Positions 42,827 to 54,200 are shown, counted from the first letter of the stretch. The stretch is DNA of 64,000 nucleotides from Knufia peltigerae (GCA_030247855.1 JAPDRN010000004.1:682001-746000), one strand, 5' to 3'. Notes: generated by a model not told the origin, from the letters alone. Numbers and translations: made by a program.

Positions 42827-45800
42827 ATGGCTTCACAGCCTAGTCAAGCACATGTCGGCGTCGGCCTGGGCTTCGACGTGCCCTACCGCACAAGGCCTGC
42901 GACGCAGGAATACAATCACCATACATCACGAGCCCTAGGCGGTGATGTCGCTCGATACTCGACAGCCTCTGCTTATCAGATCCATAGCCAGATCCACGGC
43001 AGCATCTCTCACCAGACCAATGGCGCCTCTCCCAGAATCATACCAGAAGCCGAAGATTACCTGTCCGCACGACCCGCGCCTCTACACCGGACGAAGAGCG
43101 ATCTTGGTCCACGAGCAAAAGGAGGAATCGCTAGTCCACCCTCGGAGGATAAGCTGGCGCACATTCGACATGGTTGGGATGACGAATACACGTCAAATGA
43201 GTACCTGTCGCTGTTGCACTCGACCTTCTACATGTATTACACGGAGAAGAGGCACGAAAGCAATGGCTCGCAGTCGCAAGAGTCCAAGCAGTACCCGAGC
43301 GTCGATTGGCGGATGAAAGATAGGATGAAGACCGTCTCTGCGGCGCTGGCCATATGCTTGAACATCGGCGTGGACCCGCCAGATGTGATCAAGACCAACC
43401 CTACTGCCAAACTAGAAGCATGGGTCGACCCGACTGGGAGCAGTAGTGGCTCGACAAAGACCATGGAACAAATCGGGAAGAGATTACAAGAACAGTACGA
43501 ATCGCTAAGCTTGAGGACCAGATACAAGCAGTACCTGGATCCTTCCATCGATGAGACCAAAAGGTTCTGCATATCGTTGCGACGTAATGCGAAGGACGAG
43601 CGAGTCTTGTTCCACTACAACGGCCATGGTGTGCCTCTTCCCACGGCATCCGGCGAGATCTGGGTGTTCAATAAGAACTACACGCAGTACATCCCAGTCG
43701 GAATCTATGATCTGCAGTCGTGGCTCGGTGGGCCAAGCCTGTTCGTCTACGACGTCTCTCACGCCGGCAACATCGTGGCCAACTTCGACACCTTCCTGGT
43801 CAAGCACGAGAAAGAGAACGAGGAGGCGAGGAAGAAAGATCCCAATGCTGCTCTACAAAACTACGGCGACTGCATCCAGCTTGCAGCTTGTGGGAAAGCC
43901 GAGATGCTCCCGACGAATCCAGACCTCCCAGCTGATTTATTCACCTGTTGTTTGACCACTCCCATTGACATCGCGTTAAGATGGTTCGTCCTGCAAAACC
44001 CTCTTCCCAATGGCCATTCTCTCGAGGATGGTAAAATCCCAGTACCGGGTCGTCTTCAGGATAGGCGAAGTCCGTTGGGAGAGCTTAATTGGATCTTTAC
44101 AGCCATCACCGATACCATTGCGTGGAATATCCTGCCTCGACCGTTGTTTAAGAAACTCTTTCGACAGGATCTCATGGTCGCCGCGCTCTTCCGCAATTTC
44201 TTGCTCAGCGAGCGAATAATGAGGGCAAACCATTGCCACCCAATATCATCGCCACCTCTTCCAGAGACACATCACCACCCGCTGTGGCAGAGCTGGGACT
44301 TGGCCATGGAAATGGTGCTTTCACAGCTACCTATGCTTCGTGAAGCCGAGGAAGGGAAACGTGTGTACGAGTATCAGCACTCGACCTTCTTCTCCGAACA
44401 ACTCACTGCCTTCGAGGTCTATCTCAGCTCCGGACCGACGAAAGACCATGCGCCAGATCAGTTGCCAATAGTGCTCCAAGTGCTCCTGAGTCAGGTCCAT
44501 CGGCTCCGAGCTCTGATCCTCCTGAGCAAATTTCTTGACCTTGGGCCATGGGCTGTGCACCTCGCTTTAAGTATTGGTATCTTTCCTTATGTGGTGAAGC
44601 TGCTCCAGGCTGCATCACTCGAGCTGAAGCCCGTCATGGTCTTCATCTGGGCGCGAATCATGGCCGTCGATTATACCGTGCAGAGTGATTTGTTGAAGGA
44701 TAACGGCATCCATTATTTCATCTCAATCATGAACCCACGCTCCGACATACCAGTTGGGAATGCCAGCGAGCATCGAGCTATGTGCGCGTTCATTGTGGCC
44801 ACTTTCTGCAAAAAGTACCCGCCTGGGCAGACAGTCTGCCTCCTTCCCGAGCTTTTCAATGCTTGCCTGCTCAACATGTTAGAGCCAGAAAATCCCTTGT
44901 TGCGACAATGGTCTTGCTTGTGCCTAAGCATGTTGTGGTGTGACTATGCTGATGCTAAATGGATGGGCATTCGGAGTATGGCTCATGCAAGACTTTGTGA
45001 GCTATCTCTTGATCCTGTCCCAGAAGTCCGAGCATCGATGCTTCATGCTCTGACAAACTTCATCGGCATTCCCGACTTGACAGACCAAGTCTCCCAGATT
45101 GAGGAAGGGGTGGCGTCCTCGGTGCTGTTCATGACCTCAGACGGCAGCACGCTTGTGCGCAAAGAATTGGTGGTCTTCCTTTCCGCCTTTGTCAAACGCT
45201 ATGAGAATAAGTTCCTTGTTGTCGCTTACGAATCTTTGGTGGATGAAAGAGATCGTCATCCATACAAGGACAATGGTGCTACTGCGTTCGAATCAAATGC
45301 TAACTCGCAGGCCATATCGGAAAATACCATCTATGGTTGCATTTGGCTACAAGTTCTGATACTGTCTGTCGACCCGCATCCGGAGATTGCAAGGAATGCT
45401 GCCATGGTGGTGGACTATATCCACGACACTTTGATCAATCAATCACCTCTAGCTCAGTTGGCTTTGAGAGTGATCGATGATCTACTTCGTGCTAGCAAAC
45501 GAGAGGAGACTCAATTGAAGAAAGTGCCATCGATGGCCTCAATGCGACAGGTAGAGAATCGCCCAGGAACACCGCCGCCGCAGATGCAGAAACAGGCGAG
45601 CTATCTTTCTCTAAGCTTGAAGCGCGCGGGCACATCACTGCGCAACTTGGCATTCGGAGCTTCAGAGACACCCAGTGGTTCCAAAGACAACAGTCCTCAG
45701 AGGTCACCCAGTAAGACAAGGGAGTCTGTGCATCCGATACACACTCCACGCGGCCGCCTACCACCTGAATGGAGTCGAGCACCTGAGACCGCCGATGCTC

Positions 45801-47137
45801 ATGGTGCCGTTGGACCTTACCAGTCTGCAGTCCTGCCAACCTCCGCCGGCTTTGTTGCTCTAGATCCAAAGAAGAAAGGTCACTTGCCTTTGACGAGTAC
45901 CCTCTTGGAATGGTCAACCGAGTACTTCCGCGAACCGCAAATGCGACCCAACGACCCAGATGAACCAGGTTCAGCCGACTACAACTCCCGTCTTTGGCGA
46001 CGTAATCGCAATGAGAAGATCATTGCGGACAACCAACCTCTCAAGGGTATAGCAGGAAGCACGAAGTGGACGCGCCTAGAAGGATTCCTCAACAACCACA
46101 ACCAGCCCATGCGCCTTGCCTTCCATCAATTCGACGATCATCTCGCTGTGACCGACGACAAAGACACAGTCACAATCTGGGATTTCCAGCGTAATGAACA
46201 ACTCAGTCGCTTCAGTAATGGTAACCCAACTGGTAGCAGGATCAATGACGCCAAGTTCCTCAACGAAGACGACCAACCACTTCTGATGGTTGGAAGCAGT
46301 GACGGCATGCTCAAAGTCTACCGCAATTATCAATCTTCCTCGGAGGTCAAAGTGATTACCGCTTTCCGCGCCCTGACAGAGCTGATACCAAGCAACAAGA
46401 ACGCGGGACTTGTGTTTGACTGGCAGCAGGGTCAGGGTAAAGCACTGGTTGCAGGCGACGTCAAAGTGATCAAGGTCTGGAACGCCGCGACGGAATTATG
46501 CGTCGGTGACATTCCCGCCCGCAGCTCGAGCTGCGTGACCAGTTTGACGAGCGATCAAGTCGCCGGGCAGATTTTCATCGCCGGTTTCGGGGACGGGGTG
46601 GTGCGGGTGTTTGACCAACGTTTGAATCCACGCACGGCAATGGTCAAGATCTGGCGGGAACATCGTCAGTGGATCACCAACATCCACATGCAGCGAGGTG
46701 GTGTGCGAGAGTTGATCTCTGGCAGCCGCAACGGGGAGGTCAAGTTGTGGGACCTGCGCAGTGACAAGGCCGTCCTCACCCTCGCCGCCACCAGCAACAA
46801 CAACAACAACAAGCGTTCGGACGGGCATGACGGACACGCCGTCGCCGCGGGCGGACCGTCCGGCCACGGCCCGTTGCTGAGAAGTCTCTCGGTGCACGAA
46901 CACGCCCCCGTCTTTGCCGTCGGCACCGACAGGCACGAGGTCCGCACGTACAACACCAACGGCGACGCCCTGGGCGTCTTTGAGCCCCTCCCCAGCAGGT
47001 TGGAGCGCGTCGTCGGCGGCAGTCTCGCCGGACGCGGCTCCCAGAGTCCCATCGTCGCGACCGCCTACCACCCGCACCGGATGTTGCTCGCCTGTGCCGC
47101 CCTGGGGGATGGTCATGTTAGTCTCATGAGCTATTGA
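42827..47137 (+). CDS. kog1: TORC1 subunit Kog1/raptor, 1436 aa, intronless
   Basis: The scaffold subunit of TOR complex 1, which selects substrates and links the kinase to nutrient signals at the vacuole. The raptor N-terminal caspase-like domain is clear: LFHYNGHGVPLPTASGEIW and SWLGGPSLFVYDVSHAGNIV (about 250-330), with LAACGKAEMLP and PADLFTCCLTTPI following. HEAT-type helices fill about 440-880 (RQWSCLCLSMLWCDYADAKW among others). A Ser/Pro/Arg-rich linker around 880-1000 leads to a seven-blade WD40 propeller near 1080-1436, with FAVGTDRHEVRTYN close to the end. A (AAC)n tract at about 46796-46812 makes a short Asn run inside the propeller. The start at 42827 has a good context (cccaccATGg). 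Length is near that of other fungal Kog1 proteins. Sequence conservation is high enough for a firm call. Confidence 0.95.
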   Translation: MASQPSQAHVGVGLGFDVPYRTRPATQEYNHHTSRALGGDVARYSTASAYQIHSQIHGSISHQTNGASPRIIPEAEDYLSARPAPLHRTKSDLGPRAKGGIASPPSEDKLAHIRHGWDDEYTSNEYLSLLHSTFYMYYTEKRHESNGSQSQESKQYPSVDWRMKDRMKTVSAALAICLNIGVDPPDVIKTNPTAKLEAWVDPTGSSSGSTKTMEQIGKRLQEQYESLSLRTRYKQYLDPSIDETKRFCISLRRNAKDERVLFHYNGHGVPLPTASGEIWVFNKNYTQYIPVGIYDLQSWLGGPSLFVYDVSHAGNIVANFDTFLVKHEKENEEARKKDPNAALQNYGDCIQLAACGKAEMLPTNPDLPADLFTCCLTTPIDIALRWFVLQNPLPNGHSLEDGKIPVPGRLQDRRSPLGELNWIFTAITDTIAWNILPRPLFKKLFRQDLMVAALFRNFLLSERIMRANHCHPISSPPLPETHHHPLWQSWDLAMEMVLSQLPMLREAEEGKRVYEYQHSTFFSEQLTAFEVYLSSGPTKDHAPDQLPIVLQVLLSQVHRLRALILLSKFLDLGPWAVHLALSIGIFPYVVKLLQAASLELKPVMVFIWARIMAVDYTVQSDLLKDNGIHYFISIMNPRSDIPVGNASEHRAMCAFIVATFCKKYPPGQTVCLLPELFNACLLNMLEPENPLLRQWSCLCLSMLWCDYADAKWMGIRSMAHARLCELSLDPVPEVRASMLHALTNFIGIPDLTDQVSQIEEGVASSVLFMTSDGSTLVRKELVVFLSAFVKRYENKFLVVAYESLVDERDRHPYKDNGATAFESNANSQAISENTIYGCIWLQVLILSVDPHPEIARNAAMVVDYIHDTLINQSPLAQLALRVIDDLLRASKREETQLKKVPSMASMRQVENRPGTPPPQMQKQASYLSLSLKRAGTSLRNLAFGASETPSGSKDNSPQRSPSKTRESVHPIHTPRGRLPPEWSRAPETADAHGAVGPYQSAVLPTSAGFVALDPKKKGHLPLTSTLLEWSTEYFREPQMRPNDPDEPGSADYNSRLWRRNRNEKIIADNQPLKGIAGSTKWTRLEGFLNNHNQPMRLAFHQFDDHLAVTDDKDTVTIWDFQRNEQLSRFSNGNPTGSRINDAKFLNEDDQPLLMVGSSDGMLKVYRNYQSSSEVKVITAFRALTELIPSNKNAGLVFDWQQGQGKALVAGDVKVIKVWNAATELCVGDIPARSSSCVTSLTSDQVAGQIFIAGFGDGVVRVFDQRLNPRTAMVKIWREHRQWITNIHMQRGGVRELISGSRNGEVKLWDLRSDKAVLTLAATSNNNNNKRSDGHDGHAVAAGGPSGHGPLLRSLSVHEHAPVFAVGTDRHEVRTYNTNGDALGVFEPLPSRLERVVGGSLAGRGSQSPIVATAYHPHRMLLACAALGDGHVSLMSY

Positions 47138-48246
47138 TCCCCCCCTCGAGTGGCACTTTGACGTTGTTGAAGACCGCCGATGGAAATATTCCCCACCTAG
47201 GATGGAGATGAAAGACTTTACAAGAGGGCGGAAAAATAAAGGTCGGAGAAGAACCGAGTGAGGAACGCGGCATCCTTGACCCCTTTGTTTTGCTTCGCCC
47301 ATGGGAAAAACAAGCCCCCCCCACGGGATACAACGATTGAGAATGATTGGGGAATTCAGGGATCAGGGAGTAGGGATTCAGGGTGGGAGTTGTGATTCTT
47401 TTTTGGGTCTTGCTTTTGCTTCGTAGAGCCGGCCGCCCACACTCACCGGCCAAGGGTTTCGCGAACCACGGGGTAAATGGGTTTGGCGATGTTGTCCTTC
47501 ATTGGCATTGTCCATCATTGTATGTCATAGTCATTCGATTCGGAGCGGCGACGTCCTCGCTCCACAGGTAGATGTCGAGGATCATGGTGGTCGTGGGTGC
47601 TCGCACGAGTGCCGTGCCAAACGTACCTCGGACGATACGGATCCTCCAGATTGCTTCCTCGCGATAGCTAGGTGGGCTCTTTCTACTCGGTAATACGTTT
47701 AATCACAGTAATCATAACATCGAAGCGTGGCAAAGGTAGTCTTGGTCAATTGCATCAAGTAGTAGAAGTAGACCTCTTTTGAGGCAGATGATATTCGTAC
47801 TACGCGAACTCGAAAATCATACAGAGTATTATACTCGTTCGCCAAGGCTATAATTACAAAAAACGAAAGCAAATGCGTTTTGTTCCATCTCCTGTCGCCT
47901 TTTCAGCGCATCCTGGTGGCTGCCAGTTCGGGACCGAAACGAGAGGGGAGCGGTGGGATCCTGTGCAGTTTATCCGCCCAACACCATGTCATACCCCAAG
48001 ATACAACATTCATATCGACACATGGCATCCGACTTTCAAGGGGTCAGCAATACACTACTGTCCTGACTGGTGTTTCAAGCTGTACGATTGGGATGTTGTA
48101 CAGATAAAAGTCGAGATTTGCCGCCGTCGGAAGCCCTTCGTTTGATTGTTGCTCAAAAAGCACTTCTCGTTGCATTTTGCCGACCAGAGCATCCGTAATG
48201 CTACATTGCAAAAACCCAAGGCTCTCCGTTCTGTAGTAAACAATCA
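47138..48246. other. convergent intergenic, Kog1 / Ecm14
   Basis: 1.1 kb between facing stop codons. Overlapping short ORFs near 47873-48409 exist on both strands; none is supported. Confidence 0.45.
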
Positions 48247-49971
48247 TCAACGACGTCGACGTCTCTTTTTGAGATCTTGCCACTCTTCATCGTCATCTTC
48301 GTCGTCCTCATACTCATTATTTTCGGATTGGGTCTGTCCATCTTTGGGTGCGGGAGCCTCAATCTCCACCCCCCAGACTGTTTCAGGATCAACACTTTCA
48401 ATACCGTGATTACCTAACAACCATCGCCCAAGGGCCATGACAGCTTCATATGCTTCTTCTCCAGTAGGCACAATTTGAGACTTTGGCAACAAGAAGCCAT
48501 AAGTACCTGTGTCCCGAAGTTTGATTTGAAACGCTAGCTTGACATTGAGGTCATGATAGAAGAAGTCCAGCGCAGATCCTCCCTGTGGATCAACCTGGAC
48601 ACGGGTCTTTTTGACTTTGTCACGATAAGTGGTGCTTCCTGAACAGGCACTCTCAACATCGTAGTGGTGACCATTCGTCAATCGGAACGACTTGGCTAGG
48701 CCAAATGCCACTTCCTCGAGATCCTCGAGGTTTGGTGGATCAATGTCGCAGGTATAGCTGTAAGGATAAAGAATCTCTTGTGAGTACGAATGGAAATCCA
48801 GATACGACACGAATGTGACGTTGTTTTCATGCGTCTGACCTCTCGCCCACTCCGACAGAAGCTGGGCTTCCTGGGCTGCAAAAGGTGTTGGTCCGGGGTA
48901 ATCGTCACTGCACGCATTATCCGCATCATGGCCATCCCATTCGAACCGGAATGAGCGGTCGAGGTCGATGCCGGGGCAGAATGGCAAATGGGTCGCCTGT
49001 CTGTTCTTGCGCCAGAACCTGTCGGTGGTCCATGTGTATTCGTAGCCGTCTGGGTTGAGTACGGGGACAAAAACTATGTCGAAATGATCTAGCATTTTTG
49101 TCACTGCAGGGAAATGAGGATGGCCATAGCGAGTAACTAGGTTGTACGCCACGTATGCAGAAGTTGACACCCCAATCCATTCTCTTGCATGGGTGCCACC
49201 CACAATCAGGACAGTATGCCGAACCTCATGATCATCGCCGGGCTGTGTTTTGGCACCTATTCGCAATGCAGGTATGTCTCGTCCCTCTGGTGACTGACCA
49301 ATGCTAATCAACTCCGCATGCGTAGGAAACATAGAGGCTATCAGGCGTAGCCATGGATAAAGGACTGAAAGTGGCTGGTAATCTTGGAAAAAGAGGTCTT
49401 GGGGCGCACCAACATGTGGTCGACCGCGATGGAGAGTTGTGAGACTTGAGAGGAGAGGAGTTTCCAGTGAGTAAGGAGAGCTCGGATAAGTGTCGTAGAC
49501 CGCCCGGGGCAGATCGTGAATGAGAGGTTTGTATGCGTGGTGTAGAGACGATGGGAGTAGTCCGATGAAGGAGGGTAAGACGTCCTTTTGTATCCTGATG
49601 TCGACCCAGTGGTCTGTGGCATCCCAGATATCGATGTATAACATCCTTATGACTTTAGACAGAGCTTTTGCTTCATCTTCTGTGCGGATCTGGAAGCGTA
49701 GGACTACGTCGTCACCATAACGTATATGGAACCGTGCAGGTAGCCGCGGAGCCACTTCCGGGCTGGAACACTCTTCCTCTCCATTCTTGCCAGGTATGGT
49801 CCAAATCTTCTCGATAAGAGAATCTCTAAATCTCTTGAAAGGTCCGCCAGACCTTACTTTCGCGGGGTACGATATCTTCGGCCGCAGCGAGGAATGGCAC
49901 TGCGCAGGCGGCAGGCAATTGGCGAAGGCAATGAAGATAGCAACTAAAAGGATAAGTCGCAGGCGTGCCAT
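48247..49971 (-). CDS. ecm14: Ecm14, M14 metallocarboxypeptidase-like protein lacking the catalytic Glu, 574 aa
   Basis: A secreted or vacuolar pseudo-carboxypeptidase tied to cell-wall organisation in yeast. Signal peptide at residues 1-25 (MARLRLILLVAIFIAFANCLP). A propeptide-like domain follows (about 60-175), then the M14 fold: the zinc motif GGTHAREW (HxxE) near 245, NPDGYEYTW, the FLRKNR-type WRKNRQ, DLDRSF, and LDFHSYSQ with the third zinc histidine near 395. In active carboxypeptidases the general base lies in a xxELRDTG block. Here the block reads FQIKLRDTGTYGF, with Lys at residue 484 (codon 48522-48520). That Glu-to-Lys change is the known hallmark of Ecm14. The C-terminus is an acidic stretch (EDDEDDDEEW) ending in a run of arginines. 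No introns. Confidence 0.92.
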   Translation of the reverse strand: MARLRLILLVAIFIAFANCLPPAQCHSSLRPKISYPAKVRSGGPFKRFRDSLIEKIWTIPGKNGEEECSSPEVAPRLPARFHIRYGDDVVLRFQIRTEDEAKALSKVIRMLYIDIWDATDHWVDIRIQKDVLPSFIGLLPSSLHHAYKPLIHDLPRAVYDTYPSSPYSLETPLLSSLTTLHRGRPHVGAPQDLFFQDYQPLSVLYPWLRLIASMFPTHAELISIGQSPEGRDIPALRIGAKTQPGDDHEVRHTVLIVGGTHAREWIGVSTSAYVAYNLVTRYGHPHFPAVTKMLDHFDIVFVPVLNPDGYEYTWTTDRFWRKNRQATHLPFCPGIDLDRSFRFEWDGHDADNACSDDYPGPTPFAAQEAQLLSEWARGQTHENNVTFVSYLDFHSYSQEILYPYSYTCDIDPPNLEDLEEVAFGLAKSFRLTNGHHYDVESACSGSTTYRDKVKKTRVQVDPQGGSALDFFYHDLNVKLAFQIKLRDTGTYGFLLPKSQIVPTGEEAYEAVMALGRWLLGNHGIESVDPETVWGVEIEAPAPKDGQTQSENNEYEDDEDDDEEWQDLKKRRRRR

Positions 49972-50712
49972 GACGGCAAAATAATGTTATACCAACATTC
50001 AATAAGAAGTGATTTGTTCTGAAAAGATCATGCAGAAGAATAGAGGAGATTCTGGGAATCAGACACACGAGTAAAATGGTTGGGAGTTGGTAGTGTAGCA
50101 GAGGGGAAAGACGAGACACGAGATGGTACTGAGGTCTCCGTATTCGGAATTGTCTGACGGTGCTTCTTTCCCGAGGGATGTCGTAGCTTCCCGCGAGAAA
50201 ATCGGAAACAACCACCGTCAGACATTCAACTTCGGCCTGCGACTGCAGAAGAAAACCAATCTCGTATTGAGGATCGACAAGTCCGTTGCGGAGAATCGAA
50301 TTGACTTATTGATTTACATGCAGCGATGGCCTAGGCGTCTTTCGATTGATGGTCACCAATAACATCAAAATCCACCACGTTATCAAGCTCCAGTATGATA
50401 AATGAGCATAGCCTCCAGAATGACTGGCCAACAAGAATTCGCACCTCATGTCGATATACGGTTCATCACGACTAATATGAAGATTTCTTTGCACTCTTTG
50501 GTGGGGTGACATTGGCGAGTTCACACAAGGGAGTCAAATCAACGACCTACAGCAAGTCATAATGACCACGACACCATTCAATTTCCTGGCATATTCTATT
50601 TCTCGATATGCTTGCTCCGTGAAATGCTATCGTTTCGCATTCGCCATTTTCATCAGATCGTCTCACTAGCGCTCCAAGGACGTCACCACCAAGTTGAGTT
50701 CCAAGATCACAT
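49972..50712. other. intergenic, Ecm14 promoter / TCTP 3' region
   Basis: 741 bases between tandem minus-strand genes; no coding support. Confidence 0.5.
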
Positions 50713-51433
50713 TTACACCTTGTATTCCTCAAGACCCCACTTCCAGACGGTGATGTAGGGAGTCATACCGTCCTCACGGAAGTCGACGAGAACATACATG
50801 CCGTTCTCAGCCATGGATTCACCCTGGTAGATGTCGTAGTTGTCCCAGTTGCCAAGGATCTTCTTGGCCGCAGCAGGTGCCTCGGATTGGAATTTCTTGA
50901 TATCTTCCTCGGATTTACCAAGCTCCTTCAGCTTCTCAGTAAGGGCCTTCATGTATTCTAAGGGAAAGTTAATGACCAAGATCCCGAGGTATATGACTCT
51001 GACCTACTCTTGAGTTCACTCTGATATGACTTCTTGGTCATACCACCCTCCAACTTCTGGAGTCTGAATTGGTCGGCAAGATCGAGGACTGGTTGGTTGT
51101 CGCCAGAGTCATCACCACCGTCTTCGCCATCTTCACCTTCGGCAGATGGGTTGGCACCCTCGAGAACTAGTTGCCTGTCAGATCAAACCCTAGAACGCGC
51201 ATTGCTTGAAAACAGACCAAAGTTCTCGGCACCCTTCTTGATCATCTTGCCATCAATCTCCCACAAGCCATTGCCGGCGTCGATGATCTTGGAGGTATCT
51301 GAGCAGATCTCATCTCCGCTAATGAGGTCCTGTGGAGGAGCGAGTCAGTGAGGAATTCTTTTCAAAGCGGGGCAGAGTTGCGACTGTGGTCTTTTTTGCC
51401 AGAATCAGGTAGACGCACCCTGTAGATGATCAT
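50713..51433 (-). CDS. tma19: translationally controlled tumour protein homologue (TCTP/Tma19), 176 aa, four exons
   Basis: Exons 51433-51419 (15 nt), 51329-51218, 51166-51008 and 50957-50713; introns of 89, 51 and 50 nt, phases consistent. The spliced protein begins MIIYRDLISGDEICSDTSKI, the classical TCTP start. It continues with an acidic, disordered loop (GEDGEDGGDDSGDNQPV, about 55-75), the helical hairpin LKKYMKALTEKLKELGK near 95-110, and ends YLVDFREDGMTPYITVWKWG-like, with VLVDFREDGMTPY and KWGLEEYKV. TCTP/Tma19 is an abundant, conserved ribosome- and stress-associated protein. The third acceptor needs the inner AG (..aactag) to avoid a stop codon. It is divergent from Sur2 over 648 bases. 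Confidence 0.93.
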
Positions 51434-52081
51434 TTTGAATGGCTGCTAGAAAAAGGACAGCAGAGAACAGAACAGAACAGTATTGGAGGTCGAGTGTCGA
51501 AAGATGGGAAAGAAAAACGCAGGCTTTTTGTTGTTTTCTGTACGAGTAGAGGGGTCCTCACCTCAACCCACACGAAATTCTGGCTCTAGCCCATGCCTGT
51601 GGATTCAGCCGTGCATTGTTTTGGGCATCTTAGCCGAGTGCTTGGCAGCGCCCAAACACGTGATGGGGTGATGAGGCACTTTCGGAGACGGAGAAGAGTA
51701 GATCCGGCTGATTGATTGTCATCGCAATCTGCGGACAACGCGGGAGGCGAATATTGTATTTTCCTAGTCATCATCAGTTTAAATGACTATGCTCGATCTT
51801 GTCCTCCCCTTGAACCTCACTCCACCTCTTCTTGCGCTCATTTCTTCACGTTCAATTCACGTCAATCACGCATGCTCCTCTTCTTTTCTTCTTCTGTCAC
51901 GCTACTTTAACTCTGCTAAACGATTTACTCACGGCCCTCAGCCCTGTCGCTCCTTACGCTCCTTGTTGCCTCGATATCCGAGTCCTCCGAGTCACCCGTC
52001 TTAATATACTTCGGAGCGCCCCTTCGACAACGAGGACTCTTCTTTTGTACTTTTCCACCCTCCTCGTGTATGGTTGACACC
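51434..52081. promoter_or_regulatory. divergent promoter region, TCTP / Sur2
   Basis: 648 bases between outward-facing starts. The half next to Sur2 is CT-rich (51800-52060). No defined site was recognised. Confidence 0.5.
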
Positions 52082-53389
52082 ATGGCGAACTCTACCCTGC
52101 AGGATCTCCCTCCGCTCCCGTCTTACACCCTCGCCTCTCGTCCCTCTATGATTCCTGGCGTGCCGGATATCGTATGTCAGTTGTTGGCTCCTGTGATTGC
52201 CTATTGGGTGGTTTCTGGTTTCTTTCACATCCTCGACGTCTTTGATGTTTGCGCAAAGTACCGTCTACATACTCCAGCAGAGGTGTTGAAGCGGAACCAT
52301 GTCACGAGGTGGGAGGTGTTTCGAGATGTTGTTCTGCAACAAATAATCCAGACTGTCTTTGGACTGGCCGTTGCGTACTTCGATCCGGAGGAGACTGTGG
52401 GAAGAGAGGAATTCGATGTCACTCTTTGGGCATATCGTCTTCGTCACGTCCAGCAATACGTCCCAAGTCTGCTTGCGATCATCGGCTTGGACGCCCAGGC
52501 CATGGGTGGAAAGCTGCAGAACTACCCTCAACTTGCTGCGGCTCTGTGTGGCGGTACTTATGGGCCTCAGGCTTTCGCTCCTTGGGAAATGTCTACTGCC
52601 AAGTTCATCTATTGGATAGGCATTCCTGGCGTTCAGTTCACGGTCGCCATCTTGATCGTCGATACCTGGCAATACTTTTTGCATCGGGCCATGCACATGA
52701 ACAAGTTTCTATATACGACCCTTCATTCTCGTCACCACCGACTTTATGTGCCATATGCCTACGGTGCTCTATACAATCACCCGATTGAGGGATTCATGCT
52801 GGATACGTTGGGTACTGGAATTGCCTACCTCGTGACGGGCATGACTATTCGACAAGGAATGTGGTTCTTCACCTGCTCTACCATCAAGACTGTGGATGAT
52901 CACTGCGGTTATGCATTCCCATGGGACCCTCTCCAACACATCACTTCGAACAACGCCGCTTATCACGATGTCCATCATCAAAGCTGGGGCATCAAGACCA
53001 ACTTTTCCCAACCCTTCTTTACGTTTTGGGACCGTATCTTGAATACCGCTTGGACTGGTGGCGACGTATCGGCTCGATACCAACGTGACAGGATCGCTGC
53101 TCAGAGAAAGGTCGACGCTGATCTTGCCTCCTCTCAAGCATCCGTCGTCAACTCCCCGGAAATCGATATGGAGAATGCTCAGCAGCAAACCCGCAGCAGT
53201 CAGAAGCAAGTGCTCGAAAACCAGGACGGTGCAAGAGTTATTGCCGAAGAAGCGCGGGAAGAGCAGGAGGTTAAACAGTCTCTCAGACGGAGCACTAGAC
53301 GAAAGAGTGGTTTTGATGCCAAAGCCTTTTCAGACCGGATGGCTGGTACTTTACATGGGAGGAGTCCGGCCATCCTCCACGCAGACTGA
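52082..53389 (+). CDS. sur2: sphinganine C4-hydroxylase (Sur2), 435 aa
   Basis: An ER di-iron membrane hydroxylase that makes phytosphingosine from dihydrosphingosine (or acts on dihydroceramide). The start is taken at 52082, where the context (gacaccATGg) is strong and the MANSTLQDLPPLPSYT start matches the family; an in-frame ATG lies 12 bases upstream. Hydrophobic helices appear near 25-50, 90-105, 130-150 and 180-205. The three histidine boxes of the fatty-acid-hydroxylase superfamily are all present: HRAMH, HSRHH and HDVHH, with YNHPIEGFMLD between the second and third. The last ~100 residues are charged and disordered (QKVLENQDG and EQEVKQSLRRSTRRK), longer than in budding yeast. No introns. 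Confidence 0.93.
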   Translation: MANSTLQDLPPLPSYTLASRPSMIPGVPDIVCQLLAPVIAYWVVSGFFHILDVFDVCAKYRLHTPAEVLKRNHVTRWEVFRDVVLQQIIQTVFGLAVAYFDPEETVGREEFDVTLWAYRLRHVQQYVPSLLAIIGLDAQAMGGKLQNYPQLAAALCGGTYGPQAFAPWEMSTAKFIYWIGIPGVQFTVAILIVDTWQYFLHRAMHMNKFLYTTLHSRHHRLYVPYAYGALYNHPIEGFMLDTLGTGIAYLVTGMTIRQGMWFFTCSTIKTVDDHCGYAFPWDPLQHITSNNAAYHDVHHQSWGIKTNFSQPFFTFWDRILNTAWTGGDVSARYQRDRIAAQRKVDADLASSQASVVNSPEIDMENAQQQTRSSQKQVLENQDGARVIAEEAREEQEVKQSLRRSTRRKSGFDAKAFSDRMAGTLHGRSPAILHAD

Positions 53390-54200
53390 ACCTTTGTGTC
53401 CTTTTTCAAAACTCAATCTTGTCCTTTTGCTCTCGACAGAGACAAAGAAAAAAACACAACAACATAGCTGGCGGGTCCAAATTGTCCTTGTTTTGGTTTT
53501 TGGGTGACGGGATTGTTTGGGGACTGTTGCGGAAGGATATATGTCTGGGAGGAGTTGAGATGCGTACGAATTATATACAAACGTTTTAAAATATGGGAGG
53601 GTCTTATTAGACCAATACCGGTAATATGTACCAACACAGAAAGGGAAGAATGAAGGAGTTCGCAACCCTTTGTTTTCACCACTCCTTTGGTTGCCAAACT
53701 CGTAATTTCCCAAGGTTAAATTCTTCACAGCATGTTCGCATGTTGTACTCTATACTCACTGGGTTTTCATCTCTTTATTCCCCATGACTGGCCCAAACTG
53801 TCTTACTGTTTTGGTGTTGTGTGGGCTGTGAATGTTTTATGTGTCTTGTCGGAAGGAATCCGAACAAAAGACATTGGAAGAGAGAAGATACTTGGGTACC
53901 TACCTAGGAATAGGGGATTTTATTAACGTAGTATCTTGAATATAGGGGTATTATACTCCGTACCAAGTAGTGGAATTTCTGGGTGGGATATCAGAGTACA
54001 GTTGACGATATAGAATATACAATTTTGATTTGGCATTGTACTAGACTGTATTAGTATAACGAGCGCCGAAATAACCTCGAAAAGAAAAGAAAAAAAACTC
54101 CCCTCCCAGTGATTATGCGACAAATGATGATTGAACGAGAACAGTACTTCGAACGACGTCGGCTGTTCTTTTTTCTCGTTCTTTTTTCTCGTGTGGAAAG
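53390..54200. other. convergent intergenic, Sur2 / unknown gene
   Basis: 811 bases between facing stop codons. It holds one motif copy (53954-53962) and A-rich sequence, and no gene is supported. Confidence 0.5.
53954..53962. repeat. TACTCCGTA intergenic 9-mer, copy 9
   Basis: Exact copy in a gap between convergent 3' ends, so not in a promoter. Confidence 0.6.
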
